Assembly (NCBI GenBank): GCA_964017185.1 | Contig: OZ024875.1 | Location: forward strand, 32,931,456-32,995,455 | DNA: 64,000 nt | Source of the DNA: Rugalucina vietnamica | Taxonomy: Eukaryota > Mollusca > Bivalvia > Lucinida > Lucinidae | Direction: 5' to 3' | Part shown: piece by piece, positions 29,695-40,962 of the stretch | How positions within the stretch are numbered: the stretch's first letter is position 1 | Layout of the letters: the number at the start of each line of letters is the position of its first letter | Notes under the pieces: generated by a model | Database searches by the model: none | What the model saw: only the letters and a program-made list of their open reading frames with translations | What the model was told of the DNA's origin: nothing | Program-made: the position numbers and the translations under genes

Positions 29695-31953
29695 ATGGCC
29701 AGAAAAGCAAACCATTTTGAGCTGATTGGACTCAGTCTTATTCTGGTTATTGCGCATATGTCTGCTACGAAACACACGCCTTGCCCTTCAACGTTTACAA
29801 AGTGCGGCGAAAATCTATGCTGCTGCAAGAACAAGGTAGCAATCTGCAAAAATAAAAACCTCACATTCATTCCAGTTTTGCCAAAGTACATCAAATCCTT
29901 GGATTTTGTGGGGAATAATTTACAAACAATCTCGGCAAGAACATTTGACAATATTTCTGTTGCAAAGTTGGAATATCTAGGTCTTAGAGACAATGGTATT
30001 GAAAATATAAATGTTGATACATTCAAAAAGTTTTATAAGCTAGAGTCATTCAATCTGCAGAACAATAGAAAAATAAACTGGACAAAAATGAAGACCACGT
30101 TGCGCAATACACCAAACAACTTAAAGAAATTATACCTTGACAACACAGGGCTTACAAGCACTCCAAGTGATATTTTTGACGGTCTGAGGAACAGATACAT
30201 TTATATGCTAACGCTGAGAAATAACTCGATAAGAGTTTTTAACGAGGAGGCATTTTACTTCATGAACATTAAAACCTTAGATCTGTCACACAACTGGATA
30301 AACGATATTTCTGTTAGCAGCAATGGGACTCGCATTGGACACAAAACAATCGAAAGTTTGAGCCTGTCGTACAACGAATTTGTTTATTGGCCACCATGGT
30401 TCTGTGACGTAAATTCTAGCAGATCATTGTATCCAAAACTGAAAACTTTAAACCTCAGAGGCAACAGTATTATGGTACTGGTGCGAAAAGCATGGTCATG
30501 TCTGAAGTCATTGTCTAAGTTGTTTCTGGATGAAAACGTTATTCAGATATTTCGAAATGACATGTTCTTGGATTTAGAGTCACTCAGGACACTACATGTG
30601 TCCTATATGGCAAAACCGGTTCAACAAATAGAAGCAAGAGCATTTCACAACCCAAATTTGAATGACCTTCATTTCAACAACAATAATATAGACTTCCAAC
30701 CAGATTCAAATGTACCATACGATACACTGTTTACATTTTGTCGGAACTTGACAAAGCTCCTCTTAGGTTACAACAATTTAAGAACAATTTATGATAATAA
30801 GCTAATTACAATGCTTTCACCCTTACAGAAGTTGGCGTATTTAAACATCGATGGGTCACATTTATATGAAATACCTGAGAATCTATTCAGTAAGTTCCCA
30901 AATCTGACGGATATATACCTCGGCAGAAACAAAATAAAAGAAATCAGTTCTAAAGCATTTGATAATGTCACAAACTTAGAAGTGTTGTATCTGGATGCAA
31001 ACAAAATCAAGGTGGTAAATGACACTTTCCCAGAAATACTTCAGAAAACATTGAAACGCGTAAATCTTGCTGGGAACCCATTTTCTTGTGCATTCTGCGA
31101 TCGAAACAACAATACCTGGTTTAGGAACTGGATTGATCGAAGCAAGATACATTTCGTTGGATGGCCAAGCTACTATACATGCGCCTCTCCTCCCAGTGAA
31201 CATGGATCTAAATTCAATAACCATAAACCAAAACCAGAAGACTGCGAAGCCATAAATCCAATGATAATAGCTTACGCAACCATCGGAGCGTTTCTTTTTG
31301 TTTTCAGTGTACTGACTGTGGTTTGTTATAGAGGGCGTTGGTATATCCGATACTGGACAATTAAGTACCCTCGCAGATTGACACAACGAGTCACTGTTGA
31401 TCCAGAAAGACAGAGACTGTTAGGGAATAGTTGCATACATGACGCATATATGATTTATCATGATACCGACAGAGGGTTTGTTCGAAGTGAAATTCTTCGG
31501 TTTATGGAAACGGAGAATAACTACAAACTGTTCATCTGGGATCGAGACTTTGATGCAGGGGATCAGTCTGTTAGTATTGTCGTGGACAATATTTACAAAA
31601 GCAGCCACGTGGTTGCCATCATTTCTAGAAGCTTTTTGAAGGACCCGTGGTGTGATTTTCAGCTTGCCGTTGCACTCGACCGACAGATTGAACTGAAGAA
31701 GAAATTCATCACTTTAATAATCAGAGAGGATATAGACAAAGACTTGCTGAGTAAAACTTGGTGTGTACTACTCACCAAAATGCCTACAGCTGAATGGTGT
31801 GATAGGAAAAATGACATTAGAAGAAGGTTTTTTGAACAACAAATTCTTACGAACGTCCCATGCAGTCAGCCTCAACGGTCTTTACAAATTCAAGTAGACC
31901 ACAATCTGGATGCTGACGAGGAATATAAAGATATGGTCGTTCATCTTTTTTAA
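29695..31953 (+). CDS. Toll-like receptor TLR-A (intronless CDS, 752 aa)
   Basis: Residues 1-25 form a signal peptide (FELIGLSLILVIAHMSA). A Cys-rich N-terminal cap (KCGENLCCCKNKVAICKN, about 36-53) leads into leucine-rich repeats (LxxLxLxxNxI patterns such as LEYLGLRDNGIENI and LKTLNLRGNSI) to about residue 460. One C-terminal Cys cluster (NPFSCAFCDRNNNTW...YYTCASPP) precedes a membrane segment at about 523-546 (MIIAYATIGAFLFVFSVLTV). The TIR domain starts at HDAYMIYH (about 582) with box 2 as WDRDFDAGDQ. Layout equals a single-cysteine-cluster Toll receptor: microbial or danger sensing at a membrane, signalling through TIR adaptors (family knowledge). The BB-loop proline is Ala621. The paralogue TLR-B is 10 residues shorter. 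Confidence 0.93.
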   Translation: MARKANHFELIGLSLILVIAHMSATKHTPCPSTFTKCGENLCCCKNKVAICKNKNLTFIPVLPKYIKSLDFVGNNLQTISARTFDNISVAKLEYLGLRDNGIENINVDTFKKFYKLESFNLQNNRKINWTKMKTTLRNTPNNLKKLYLDNTGLTSTPSDIFDGLRNRYIYMLTLRNNSIRVFNEEAFYFMNIKTLDLSHNWINDISVSSNGTRIGHKTIESLSLSYNEFVYWPPWFCDVNSSRSLYPKLKTLNLRGNSIMVLVRKAWSCLKSLSKLFLDENVIQIFRNDMFLDLESLRTLHVSYMAKPVQQIEARAFHNPNLNDLHFNNNNIDFQPDSNVPYDTLFTFCRNLTKLLLGYNNLRTIYDNKLITMLSPLQKLAYLNIDGSHLYEIPENLFSKFPNLTDIYLGRNKIKEISSKAFDNVTNLEVLYLDANKIKVVNDTFPEILQKTLKRVNLAGNPFSCAFCDRNNNTWFRNWIDRSKIHFVGWPSYYTCASPPSEHGSKFNNHKPKPEDCEAINPMIIAYATIGAFLFVFSVLTVVCYRGRWYIRYWTIKYPRRLTQRVTVDPERQRLLGNSCIHDAYMIYHDTDRGFVRSEILRFMETENNYKLFIWDRDFDAGDQSVSIVVDNIYKSSHVVAIISRSFLKDPWCDFQLAVALDRQIELKKKFITLIIREDIDKDLLSKTWCVLLTKMPTAEWCDRKNDIRRRFFEQQILTNVPCSQPQRSLQIQVDHNLDADEEYKDMVVHLF

Positions 31954-32290
31954 CAAGATTCTTTCTTACTGTTAAACAGATCGTTGTTACATATGTACTA
32001 GCCTGTTCTGACTCTGACTTACAAATCTATATAGTTTTTATAAAAACAAAACAAAACAGTATACGAGTATTGGTTATAAAGGGTAGCTGGCCGAAACGAT
32101 ATCACATAATCACATATAGTATGATGGTGAAGCTGCATGACTAGTTTTTGGTGTATCAGGAAATAAATTGAACGAAGAAGGACTTGTGTGAGCAATGTTT
32201 ATACATAGCTCACGCACATCTGGAAATCAAGGAAGTGTGATGGTGTTCTATCAAAAGATATCCTAATTTCATACTTTGCAGTTGGTGAAA
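31954..32290. other. 3' flank of TLR-A, shared with TLR-B
   Basis: GTATACGAGTATTGGTTATA and GGTGAAGCTGCATGACTAG (32060-32165) recur after the TLR-B stop codon at 44002-44100. The first ~105 bases after the TLR-A stop are absent from the TLR-B locus. AAATAAA at 32160-32166 could be a polyadenylation signal. Confidence 0.6.
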
Positions 32291-32460
32291 TGAGTAAAAA
32301 GGTACAAGAAGGCCAAGATCAGGAAAAGGCGCAATCAGAAAAAGATTCCCACTCCAAAAACCGAGGTGGGAAAAAACTAAATTAACAATCAGATACTTAT
32401 ACCATGAAAACATATTGTAAGCCGAATGAGCAGCTATTTTCCCAATAGATAAAGCACAGT
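32290..32460 (+). repeat. Dispersed repeat, ACCGAGGTGGGAAA family
   Basis: Contains GATCAGGAAAAGGCGCAATC, CACTCCAAAAACCGAGGTGG and GCCGAATGAGCAGCTATTTT, as in the copies at 12.2 and 25.5 kb. It is inserted in the TLR-A 3' flank and missing from the equivalent place after TLR-B. Confidence 0.65.
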
Positions 32461-32765
32461 AAACAACCTTTGGTGGATGCGCATCTTTTCCATTGTCGGG
32501 GTTTATCTCTCGCTGAACTGGCTCACGTTCCGGAAGTCTTCCAGTAGACCACCAGATTACTGCGTAACTTAAGATGACACATTTTCCCGTTTTAGCCGAA
32601 TGAGCAGCTATTTTCCCAATAGATAAAGCACAGTAAACAACCTTTGGTGGATGCGCATCTTTTCCATTGTCGGGGTTTATCTCTCGCTGAACTGGCTCAC
32701 GTTCCGGAGGTCTTCCAGTAGACCACCAGATTACTGCGTAACTTAAGATGACACATTTTCACTGT
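32421..32765. repeat. Two tandem 174-bp units in the TLR-A 3' flank
   Basis: GCCGAATGAGCAGCTATTTT starts at 32421 and again at 32595, and the sequence that follows (CCTTTGGTGGATGCGCATCT to TAAGATGACACATTTTC) is almost identical. One related single unit follows TLR-B at 44215-44345, so the doubling happened after the locus duplication. Confidence 0.75.
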
Positions 32766-32934
32766 GCTAAATTTCAAACATTGCTTAATCTGCTGGCATT
32801 GTTACCGTGGCCTCATTAACCCATTACTGACCAGTGGACTTTCCCATTGTTATCATTTGGACAGGCTTACTTTAAGTTTTAGGTGAATCAGGATTAATTT
32901 TTAAATTTTATTCCATTTTTGATGAAATTCCTCT

Positions 32935-33000
32935 ATGCAAAAAGAATAGCCGTCCTGTGGCGTCACATCTGTGGCTATGCTGTTTGCATATGCCTCGTAA
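32935..33000. repeat. Small hairpin repeat, GAATAGCC family
   Basis: ATGCAAAAAGAATAGCC and GGCTATGCTGTTTGCAT form an inverted repeat around GGCGTCACATCTGT. The same hairpin occurs at 44579-44635, in the matching position after TLR-B, and a more perfect relative lies at 59838-59905. Confidence 0.6.
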
Positions 33001-33339
33001 AAAGGACACCAGGAATAGTCATAGCAAGAGAGGTCGGATCCCATATGCTCGGAGGCCGCAAAACGTTTAGGCGAACCTTCAAACACACACACAAAAAAAT
33101 AAATCTTTGTTTGCGCCAACCAAAAGTTCTGTCACAGACAAACCCACTTACCAAAACCGTCGATGCGAGAGTTTGGATTTATGGAAAATTTCATGTATAG
33201 ATATAGAGATATAACAAACCCAAGCTACACAGACACAGACCTCCAAAAAGGAAATTGTGTCTCTCCAAGGGGAGACATAAGCTTGCATCATATGTTTACT
33301 TCAAAATAAAGAACATAAATTCCCCTTGATTTTTTTTTA

Positions 33340-33468
33340 AATATAAGTTCCCCCATAACTTTACTAAACTAGAAAATTTGTTGCAAAAATTGACGCAAAC
33401 CAAATGTACGTATCAATCACGGTAATCATTCGTAATGCAATTTATGCATGACTGAACGAGACTTTATC

Positions 33469-33504
<36 letters not shown>

Positions 33505-33800
33505 CAAATTGAGCAAGCCACCGTGGCATCAAGATACTGATAACTAAACGCTCATTGAAGAGAAGGAGAGGCACGGATATTTTGAGGTTTCCAAAGGATC
33601 AAACCTTTATATTTTATTCATTTTCTCCGGAACCTTTGCTACTCGCACCTGAAATAAATGAGCAACCCTTGAAACCAGGTATTTACATCTACCGAAGGCA
33701 ATGCAATTTGAAAAAAGCGGATTAATAGTAGGTTACTACTATCAAGGGCGCTAATTACAGGGTTTCTCAAAACGCGGTCTACAACATTTATGTAAGCGGA
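33340..33800. repeat. Dispersed duplication with 35-nt T tract
   Basis: This is the partner of 27400-27880, in the same orientation. It contains a homopolymer T run at 33470-33504. No gene is seen between here and the LINE fragment at 34.7 kb, apart from simple repeats. Confidence 0.65.
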
Positions 33801-34148
33801 TACATGTCTGACGTAAGTGGAAAGTGTTTATTTATTGGAAATTTCATGATAACATACATACATACAAAGTATATACATATGTACCAAAGGATCAGACAGT
33901 AGGCTGGGCCTATGGTGGTCTTCTCCTCGAATTTGGTACTGAACACGGATTTCAATTGACTATGTAGCAATAACATAAGTTATACATGCATGGGTAATAC
34001 ATAAACATAAATTTGAAAACATGTGAAAGCATGAAAAATAAAGACAACGGGTATATTAAATATCATACATAACTGTATATACAGAGTGAAGGTAAATAAA
34101 ACGTTATATTTCTTATCAACTTATTTAGTGGAGAGAGAGCTAAGAGAG

Positions 34149-34151
<3 letters not shown>

Positions 34152-34184
<33 letters not shown>

Positions 34185-34185
34185 T

Positions 34186-34237
<52 letters not shown>
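34152..34237. repeat. (GA)n microsatellite
   Basis: Two GA runs are separated by ATCCTAGAAA. Simple sequence only. Confidence 0.95.
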
Positions 34238-34239
<2 letters not shown>

Positions 34240-34716
34240 GCACTGAGTTGGTTGTAAATAAGATTCATTTAGATGGATGATATGGATGTGTTAACTTAAA
34301 TTTGTGCTTCTTTCGCTCTAATAAAATTGAAAACAATTCCAACGGACTTATCGGTTTCTACCTCGTTTTTCTTTTTTTTTAAAAGCGTATTCTTGTTTAC
34401 TATTTATAGCTGGCTAAGCTGCTAGGGGCAAGTCACTCGCGTCACATGCCATCACACGTGTCGTAACTTGATTTCCACGATTTGGGTCAGACAATAACAG
34501 TTATGTGGGTCATATTGACGGTAAGTATGAGCTATTATGTAGTAAGTGTTTTGTGTCATTGTCCATTGTTTATTATTTGGCATATGTTTTGCCCATAAAC
34601 CGTTATTGATCTTAGCTTCGGTCTCGAGTCAATTCAATACACAAGTCTTACACAAGTATTAGCTTTTCTCAAGAGTTCAAAAGAAAAATGGAATCGTGGT
34701 AAGTATAATCAAAATG

Positions 34717-35385
34717 CTAGTGAAATCTTCCAGTTCGATCAACAAATTTAAAAATCATATCACAGAGGGTTTTGTTGTCGTCTTTCTGATTTTCAGGTAA
34801 GCCTTTTAGTAGATTTAATGCATTTATTGCTGTAAGATTTCCATAGATATTTGGGGACCTCTGAAGGGAGTCAATAAGTTCAAGCCTTTCAACCTCGAAT
34901 TTTTTACAGTGGAAGAAAAAGTGTTGGGCTGATTCAGGAACACCGGCATTACAGTTCTCACAAATTCGAGAGTCTGTTAAATGGTCATGGAAAAGATCAT
35001 CTTTTAGTTGGCTTTTAGAATTTCTTAGCTGGCATAGAATAATGTTAAGTTTCCTGTTTCCATATGAATGATGTGTTATTGCTGCTGGTATTTTAGCTTT
35101 CAGTATCTTTTTGAATGAATATAGGGATGTTGCATTAAGTAAGTCAGGTGGTAAGTTGTTCCATAAATCTGTTGTTGATAAAAAATAACTGTCTTGGTAG
35201 GCTTTAGTTTTAGGGGTTGGATGTTTTAATTTTATTTGTCTCATAGAGTACTGTGATTGATGTTCATTAAACTTTGCAAGGATGTTATCAATATAGGGAG
35301 GGGCTTCTTCATTTAGTATTTTGTAGAACTGAATAAGTCGATGTTGTTGGAAAGTGTCACAAGATATATATATTAAAATGCTCAT
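34717..35385 (-). pseudogene. 5'-truncated LINE ORF2 C-terminus
   Basis: The 222-codon minus-strand frame has no RT motif but shows the C-terminal signature of CR1/jockey-like ORF2: TTDLWNNLPPDLLNATSLYSF, then a zinc-knuckle-like ICENCNAGVPESAQHFFFHC (C-x2-C-x9-H-x4-C). The frame is open throughout, so the insertion may be recent. It is inserted at the left edge of the flank that was duplicated between the two TLR loci. It is not a host gene. Confidence 0.8.
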
Positions 35386-35479
35386 TTAAACTTCCTCATA
35401 TCTATCATATGAGCTTCACAGTGGAAAACAACCCGGTACTTATTCTGTTTCATTTTTTTTTAAAAAGAAGCATACGATT

Positions 35480-35702
35480 AAGCCGTGTTCATGTGCATTG
35501 CACCTAGGTGTATTTTTGCACCCCGGGTGCAAATTTGCACCCCGGGTATATTGTGTCACGTGAACGGTGTTTTAAGAAAATACACCCGGGAGCAAAATAC
35601 ACCTGGGTGCAAATTTGCCCCTACTTACGAGGTGGAGCAAATAAAATTGCACACGGGTGTATTTTTGCGCAAGGGTGTATTTTGTGCACATGAACGCAAA
35701 AC
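35480..35702. mobile_element. Foldback repeat with GTGCAAATTTGCAC palindromes
   Basis: The ends read GTGTTCATGTGCATTGCACC and GTGCACATGAACGC, an inverted repeat. Inside, GGGTGCAAATTTGCACCCCG and variants of GGGTGTATTTTTGC occur several times in both orientations (TACACCCGGG, TACACCTGGGTGC). It looks like a short non-autonomous element or satellite-like insertion. The open frames across it carry only these repeats. Confidence 0.65.
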
Positions 35703-36627
35703 CGTTATGATCAAAGTGCATTTTGCGTGGGAGTTTTATAACTGGTTGACGTTTCTTTTGTGTTTTTGTTTAGACTTGAAAATGCTACCAAAAATATGGA
35801 TAGTATTGAGTAATCAGATTAACAAATCAACGATACTAAAATCCTCATGGTTAAGATGTCCATGGTATTGAATTCTCCATAGGGCCACTTTCATCCACAA
35901 GCAAAACGCCCTGTCCGACAGATATGTTAAGGTTACCGAGCATCCAGGCACGTAGAGGCTTTCCATTGTCCGTCGGCTGGAATGCATATCATCATGCAAT
36001 ATTACACAGTACCAAGTCGAACCCTGTAAACGCGGATAAAATTTTCAACTTATTTCAATGTTAAGAGAGCGTGGCGGACTATGGGTAGAAAACAAGACAC
36101 CGGGGCGAGAGATACCTACGCCAACGCCCTTGAGCAAGATACTATAAGCTCTCAATAGAACTGGTTAACATCCGTGAAGAGGTGTTTCCGTCCTGGCATG
36201 AGTAAAACATTGTTGAATGGAATGTTAAGCAATAACCAAACCAAATCAATGTTAGGATGTTAAAGACGGAAATTTACGATGATGCAGTCGGGCTAAAGAA
36301 TTCTCATTATATTAAATGGATTTAAACATGTGAATGAATTTTAGTGCTACATCGTCCTTGCTTTGTGTGTCTTCTCTCTAAACGCACGGAAGACGACAAT
36401 TACATATTTATCCGTTTCAAAATTTCAGCAAACGATCCCAGGGGCATAACTTTATCAAAGTTTAATGTAAAACCCAAGTAAATATGGACATAATTTCGCT
36501 CCATATGACATCCGGATGCAAAAAATAAACAAAAAAAAAAAAAACTGCACATAAATACGGCTTTATTCACTCCAAATGCGTCAAGTTTCAATGTTATTGC
36601 ATTTGTAATACTGTTTATGAAACAATC
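35703..36627. other. Intergenic DNA, upstream arm of the TLR-B locus
   Basis: No frame with known protein content. Near 36555-36600 the text CGGCTTTATTCACTCC AAATGCG matches the TLR-A flank at 28125-28165, so the segment is part of the duplicated block, with other inserts between. Confidence 0.4.
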
Positions 36628-36867
36628 CATTACGAAAACTTGCCCATGCAATATATGGAGATTTTTTTCAGCTGAAAAATTGAAAATGCCATTGGGGGAA
36701 AAATGATATTTTTAATATTTTTACTCAAAACATTGATAGTGGGTACATGTTAGAACCGCCTCGGATCAAAATAAGAAAAATTGTATACCCTTTTATACCC
36801 CAGTTTTACTATTATACACAAGTGGGGTTTAAGGGGGTATACATTACATGGACATGTTTTCGTGATG
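36628..36867. mobile_element. Hairpin MITE (GCCGAGGC family), half of the core lost
   Basis: Left end CATTACGAAAACTTGCCCAT and right end ATGTTTTCGTGATG. The right arm of the central hairpin is largely missing (AGAACCGCCTCGGATCAAAATAAG), so it can no longer fold fully. Confidence 0.72.
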
Positions 36868-37029
36868 TACCACTCTTTAATTTGTGTTACTGTCACAAAA
36901 CACAATACTGCCGGGATACACTGCTTTTTAATCAAATATTGTAATGCGTTGGAGACATTTACTTAATCAAATATAAATAAATTGATAGATTGTGTGAGTA
37001 TTTTTAAAATGACGGAAAACCCAACCGAG

Positions 37030-37330
37030 GTAATTAATCTGCTTCAGAATTTATGCTTTATGTAAATGGATATCAGAAACAACCCCAAATTTCTTAAATT
37101 TTGATGCGACAGTCTACATGCTTAGTTTTTAACCCAATCATGGTTGATAATTATGCTTCCTGTTTTAATCGCACGCCGTTGGACGTCTTATTTCATTGAA
37201 CGCACGTCGGATGTCGGACTCTTTACAACCCCGACTTAAAGCTATTCATTTTAGTTCGTTGGGACCGGAGTTTCTTGTCTGTAGCTGGGTCCATCTGGGT
37301 TCAAGTAGGTGTCACGTTTGGAAAACTCCA
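37030..37330. repeat. Diverged copy of the TLR-A 5' flank
   Basis: GGATATCAGAAACAACCCC, GCGACAGTCTACATGCTTAG, CGCACGTCGGATGTC and the following GACCGGAGTTTCTTG match 28830-29050 in order. The reading frames of the TLR-A copy are broken here, which supports a non-coding status. Confidence 0.6.
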
Positions 37331-37829
37331 TAGACTTACATGTATTTTCACGTTTGCAAGAGAACTTATCCTGCTTCTCCTGGTTAACGATTTTTTATAT
37401 TTTTGGTGTCATTTGAAAGGTAACAAATAAAGCAATTAACAGTGTATTTTCATTGAATTCCACGCATGCGTTTTCAAGCTACAAATTTTTAAAAAGTTGT
37501 AAAATATTTTTGATAATTTTGAGGCGACTTCACCATTGACGTCAATGGGAAACAGCTTTTTAAAAAATCCTTAAAATTCAAACTGTTGTATTTGAAAAAT
37601 GCAATGTCGAAACTTCGTCAAATTACCTTTATTTATCGTTTTATTTTTAAATCTATGTTGACCAGAAGAGTCAAGATAATTTTTCTTGTAAACATGGAAA
37701 TACGCTGAAGTCTATTGAGTTTTCAAAAGTGACGAATACTTTCGTTGACTTTCTGTACTTTTGCACCAGATTGTCAGTGACGCTTTCTTCGGTGTTTCCG
37801 ACTAGACAAAGAACACAAACTGGACTTTG

Positions 37830-38109
37830 CATTATGAAAACTTGCCCATGCAATATACAGAGATTTTTAAAGTTGTAAAAAATGGAAATTTTCAGTAGAA
37901 ATTTTTTGAATTTTTTCTTAATTTTACTCAAAACATGGATTGTGGGTACTAGTTAGAACCGCCTCGCCGAGGCGGTTCTAACGAGTACCCACAATCTATG
38001 TTTTGGAGCAAAAATAAGAAAAAATAGGTATACCCCCGCAAACCCCAGTTTTTCTGTATAAAAGTTGGGTTTAAGTGGGTATACATTTCACGGACATGTT
38101 TTCTTGATG
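37830..38109. mobile_element. Hairpin MITE (GCCGAGGC family), full copy
   Basis: Left end CATTATGAAAACTTGCCCAT, right end ACATGTTTTCTTGATG. The centre is a perfect hairpin: GTACTAGTTAGAACCGCCTC / GAGGCGGTTCTAACGAGTAC, extended by CATGGATTGTGG / CCACAATCTATG. It lies in the TLR-B upstream region. Confidence 0.82.
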
Positions 38110-38149
38110 GGAAATGATGGTTTCCGGGTGATCTCCAGCTGTCAGGCAG

Positions 38150-38620
38150 CATACTGTATCTGTGTGTTCTCGTTTTTGATTCATCATGGTGTTAATTTTA
38201 ATTTTAATATTTGCCTGTCCGTGATGATTCATTGACTAAAGATTCACCACGAGAACCGATGGGTACAACTTACTAGGTTGAGTACCTGTAAAATAAATTT
38301 ACGTCCCAGTAATTTTTATATTTCTGACCGTTCAAAGGCGATACTTCTGTTGTGGTACTTATTGTATTATGTTTTGGTGTTGATTTTTTTTTTTAAATAT
38401 TTGCATCCTATGTACATGTAAGTTTTCGTATTTTTAGTCAAGTCCGTGTAACTGAGAGGCCACCTATTGGGAAATAGCTGCTCAATCGGGTTACAATTAT
38501 GTTCTCTTTGGGTTAGTAGCTGATTGTCAATTTAGTTTTTCCCACCTTGCCGAATGTTTTATGGAGTAGGAATTTCTTTCTGATTGCGTCATTTCCTGAT
38601 CATTGCTTCCTTTTACCTTT
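38150..38620. repeat. Dispersed repeat, ACCGAGGTGGGAAA family
   Basis: ATTCATTGACTAAAGATTCACC, CGTTCAAAGGCGATACTTCT, TATTGGGAAATAGCTGCTCA and GCGTCATTTCCTGATC correspond to 24.9-25.3 and 29.2-29.5 kb. It follows a hairpin MITE in the same order as in the TLR-A flank (28427-29500), again showing locus duplication. Confidence 0.6.
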
Positions 38621-38862
38621 CTGTAATATAGCTGCAGGAAAATTTAATACTCTTTCATGAAAGAGATTTTATCATATGACGTCGCTGTTTTCCAGTGGAT
38701 AACGTCATGTCATAAAAATCGTACGACCACACGTGTATTAACACTTTTGCGTGAATACGTAACGTCATTGACGACGTCCGTAACAACAATGTAAATTTTC
38801 ATTGAAAAATGTCCACTTCGAAGGCGATAAAATGCTATTTTAAAAGTCATATGATAAAACGA

Positions 38863-38955
38863 ATCTTACACTCGTGGTCATTTCATATGAAATTTATTAA
38901 ACTCGCCAAAGGCTCGTTTAATAAATTTCATATGAAATGACCACGAGTGTAAGAT
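38863..38955. repeat. Perfect foldback at the edge of the TLR-B 5' tandem array
   Basis: ATCTTACACTCGTGGTCATT reads into AAATTTATTAAACTCGCC, and the reverse complement of the whole follows directly after AAA. The arms are about 43-45 bases with almost no mismatch. The first 0.81-kb tandem unit starts at 38961, only 5 bases later. Confidence 0.85.
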
Positions 38956-39341
38956 CCTCTATGATCGGTTAAGATTCATTTTCTAACCAATATTTAACAT
39001 ATTTGGTCCCATTTAGATCATAGTAGTCTTTGTATTGACTACCCTGTTGAAAGTTGCAAAATTTCAGTAATTCTCTTTGGCTCCATGTTGCCAAATAGGG
39101 TCACTGACGAGACTTTAATAGTCGAAACCGCGGTATGACCCATCCCCTTTCTCATTAATGTGTTCACTGCAGGATCTCAGATATAATTTTTATTCTATAT
39201 AACATGTACGTACCTCGCTTAACTTTCATTAGTTGTGATTTCAATGTCTTTTAAATCATCTTTCAGGTAACAAATAAGCCTTGCATGGCGATTGAAGTCA
39301 CAGCGTCTATTATAAAATGAAAGTTTACAACCTGAAACAGC

Positions 39342-39626
39342 ATGGCCAGAAAAGCAAAACATTTTGAGCTGATGATAGTTCTTATTCTGGTTTTTGCACA
39401 TGTGTCTGCTACGAAACACACGTCGTTTACAAAGTGCGGTGAAAAACCTATGCTGCTGCAAGAAAAAGATAGCAGTCTGCAAAAATAAAAACCTCACATT
39501 CATTCCAGTTTTGCCAAAGTACATCGCATCCTTGGATTTTGTGGGGAATAATTTACAAACAACCTCGGCAGAAACATTTAACAATATCTCTGTTGTGTTC
39601 ACTGCTCTTAAAGGATCTCAGTTTTA
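39342..39626 (+). pseudogene. TLR-B 5' partial copy 1 (frameshifted)
   Basis: The frame opens like TLR-B with MARKAKHFELMIVLILVFAH, the signal peptide. Near 39443 there is one extra A (GGTGAAAAACCTATG against GGTGAAAACCTATG), which shifts the frame just after KCGEK. Like its neighbours it lacks the CPS codons present in the complete genes (KHTSFTKCGE). It ends at the same truncation point as the other partial copies. A secreted product would be scrambled after about 40 residues. Confidence 0.85.
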
Positions 39627-40153
39627 ATTTTTATTTGCTATTACTGCAGCTGGTGTTGTGCCGTGTGGTGGCCCTAAAAAGTCCCCCCGTACATCATCCA
39701 TAGTGCAGGTTATATTTTCTTTTTGGTCCTTTGAGATCAGCGAGGATATTCTGAGAAATCAGAAATTTATGATCGGTTAAGATTCATTTTCTAAACCATA
39801 TTTAACATATTTGGTCCCATTTAGATCATAGTAGTTTTTGTATCGATCACCCTGTTGAAAGTTGCAACATTTCAGTAATTCTCTTTGGCTCCATGTTGCC
39901 AAATCTATAGGGTCACTAACGAGACTTTAATAGTCGAAACCGCGGTATGGCCCATCCCCTTTCTCATTAATGTGTTCACTGCAGGATCTCAGATATAATT
40001 TTTATTCTATATAACATGTACGTACCTCGCTTAACTTTCATTAGTTGTGATTTCAATGTCTTTTAAATTATCTTTCAGGTAACAAATAAGCCTTGCATGG
40101 CGATTGAAGTCACAGCGTCTATTATAAAATGAAAGTTTACAACCTGAAACAGC

Positions 40154-40366
40154 ATGGCCAGAAAAGCAAAACATTTTGAGCTGATGATAGTTCTTATTCT
40201 GGTTTTTGCACATGTGTCTGCTACGAAACACACGTCGTTTACAAAGTGCGGTGAAAACCTATGCTGCTGCAAGAAAAAGATAGCAGTCTGCAAAAATAAA
40301 AACCTCACATTCATTCCGGTTTTGCCAAAGTACATCGCATCCTTGGATTTTGTGGGGAATAATTAA
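40154..40366 (+). pseudogene. TLR-B 5' partial copy 2 (premature stop)
   Basis: The frame is intact for 70 codons through the signal peptide and Cys-rich cap to LDFVGNN, then TAA replaces TTA (GGGAATAATTAACAAACA). The sequence remains alignable to the truncation point near 40410. It lacks the CPS codons like the other partial copies. Confidence 0.85.
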
Positions 40367-40962
40367 CAAACAATCTCGGCAGAAACATTTAACAATATCT
40401 CTGTTGTGTTCACTGCTCTTAAAGGATCTCAGTTTTATTTTTTATTTGCTATTACTGCAGCTGGTGTTGTGCCGTGTGGTGGCCCTAAAAAGTCCCCCCG
40501 TACATCATCCATAGTGCAGGTTATATTTTCTTTTTGGTCCTTTGAGATCAGCGAGGATATTCTGAGAAATCAGAAATTTATGATCGGTTAAGATTCATTT
40601 TCTAAACAATATTTAACATATTTGGTCCCATTTAGATCATAGTAGTCTTTGTATCGATCACCCTGTTGAAAGTTGCAACATTTCAGTAATTCTCTTTGGC
40701 TCCATGTTGCCAAATCTATAGGGTCACTAACGAGACTTTAATAGTCGAAACCGCGGTATGGCCCATCCCCTTTCTCATTAATGTGTTCACTGCAGGATCT
40801 CATATATTTTTTATTCTATATAACATGTACGTACCTCGCTTAACTTTCATTAGTTGTGATTTCAATGTCTTTTAAATTATCTTTCAGGTAACAAATAAGC
40901 CTTGCAGGGCGATTGAAGTCACAGCGTCTTTTATAAAATGAAAGTTTACAACCTGAAACAGC

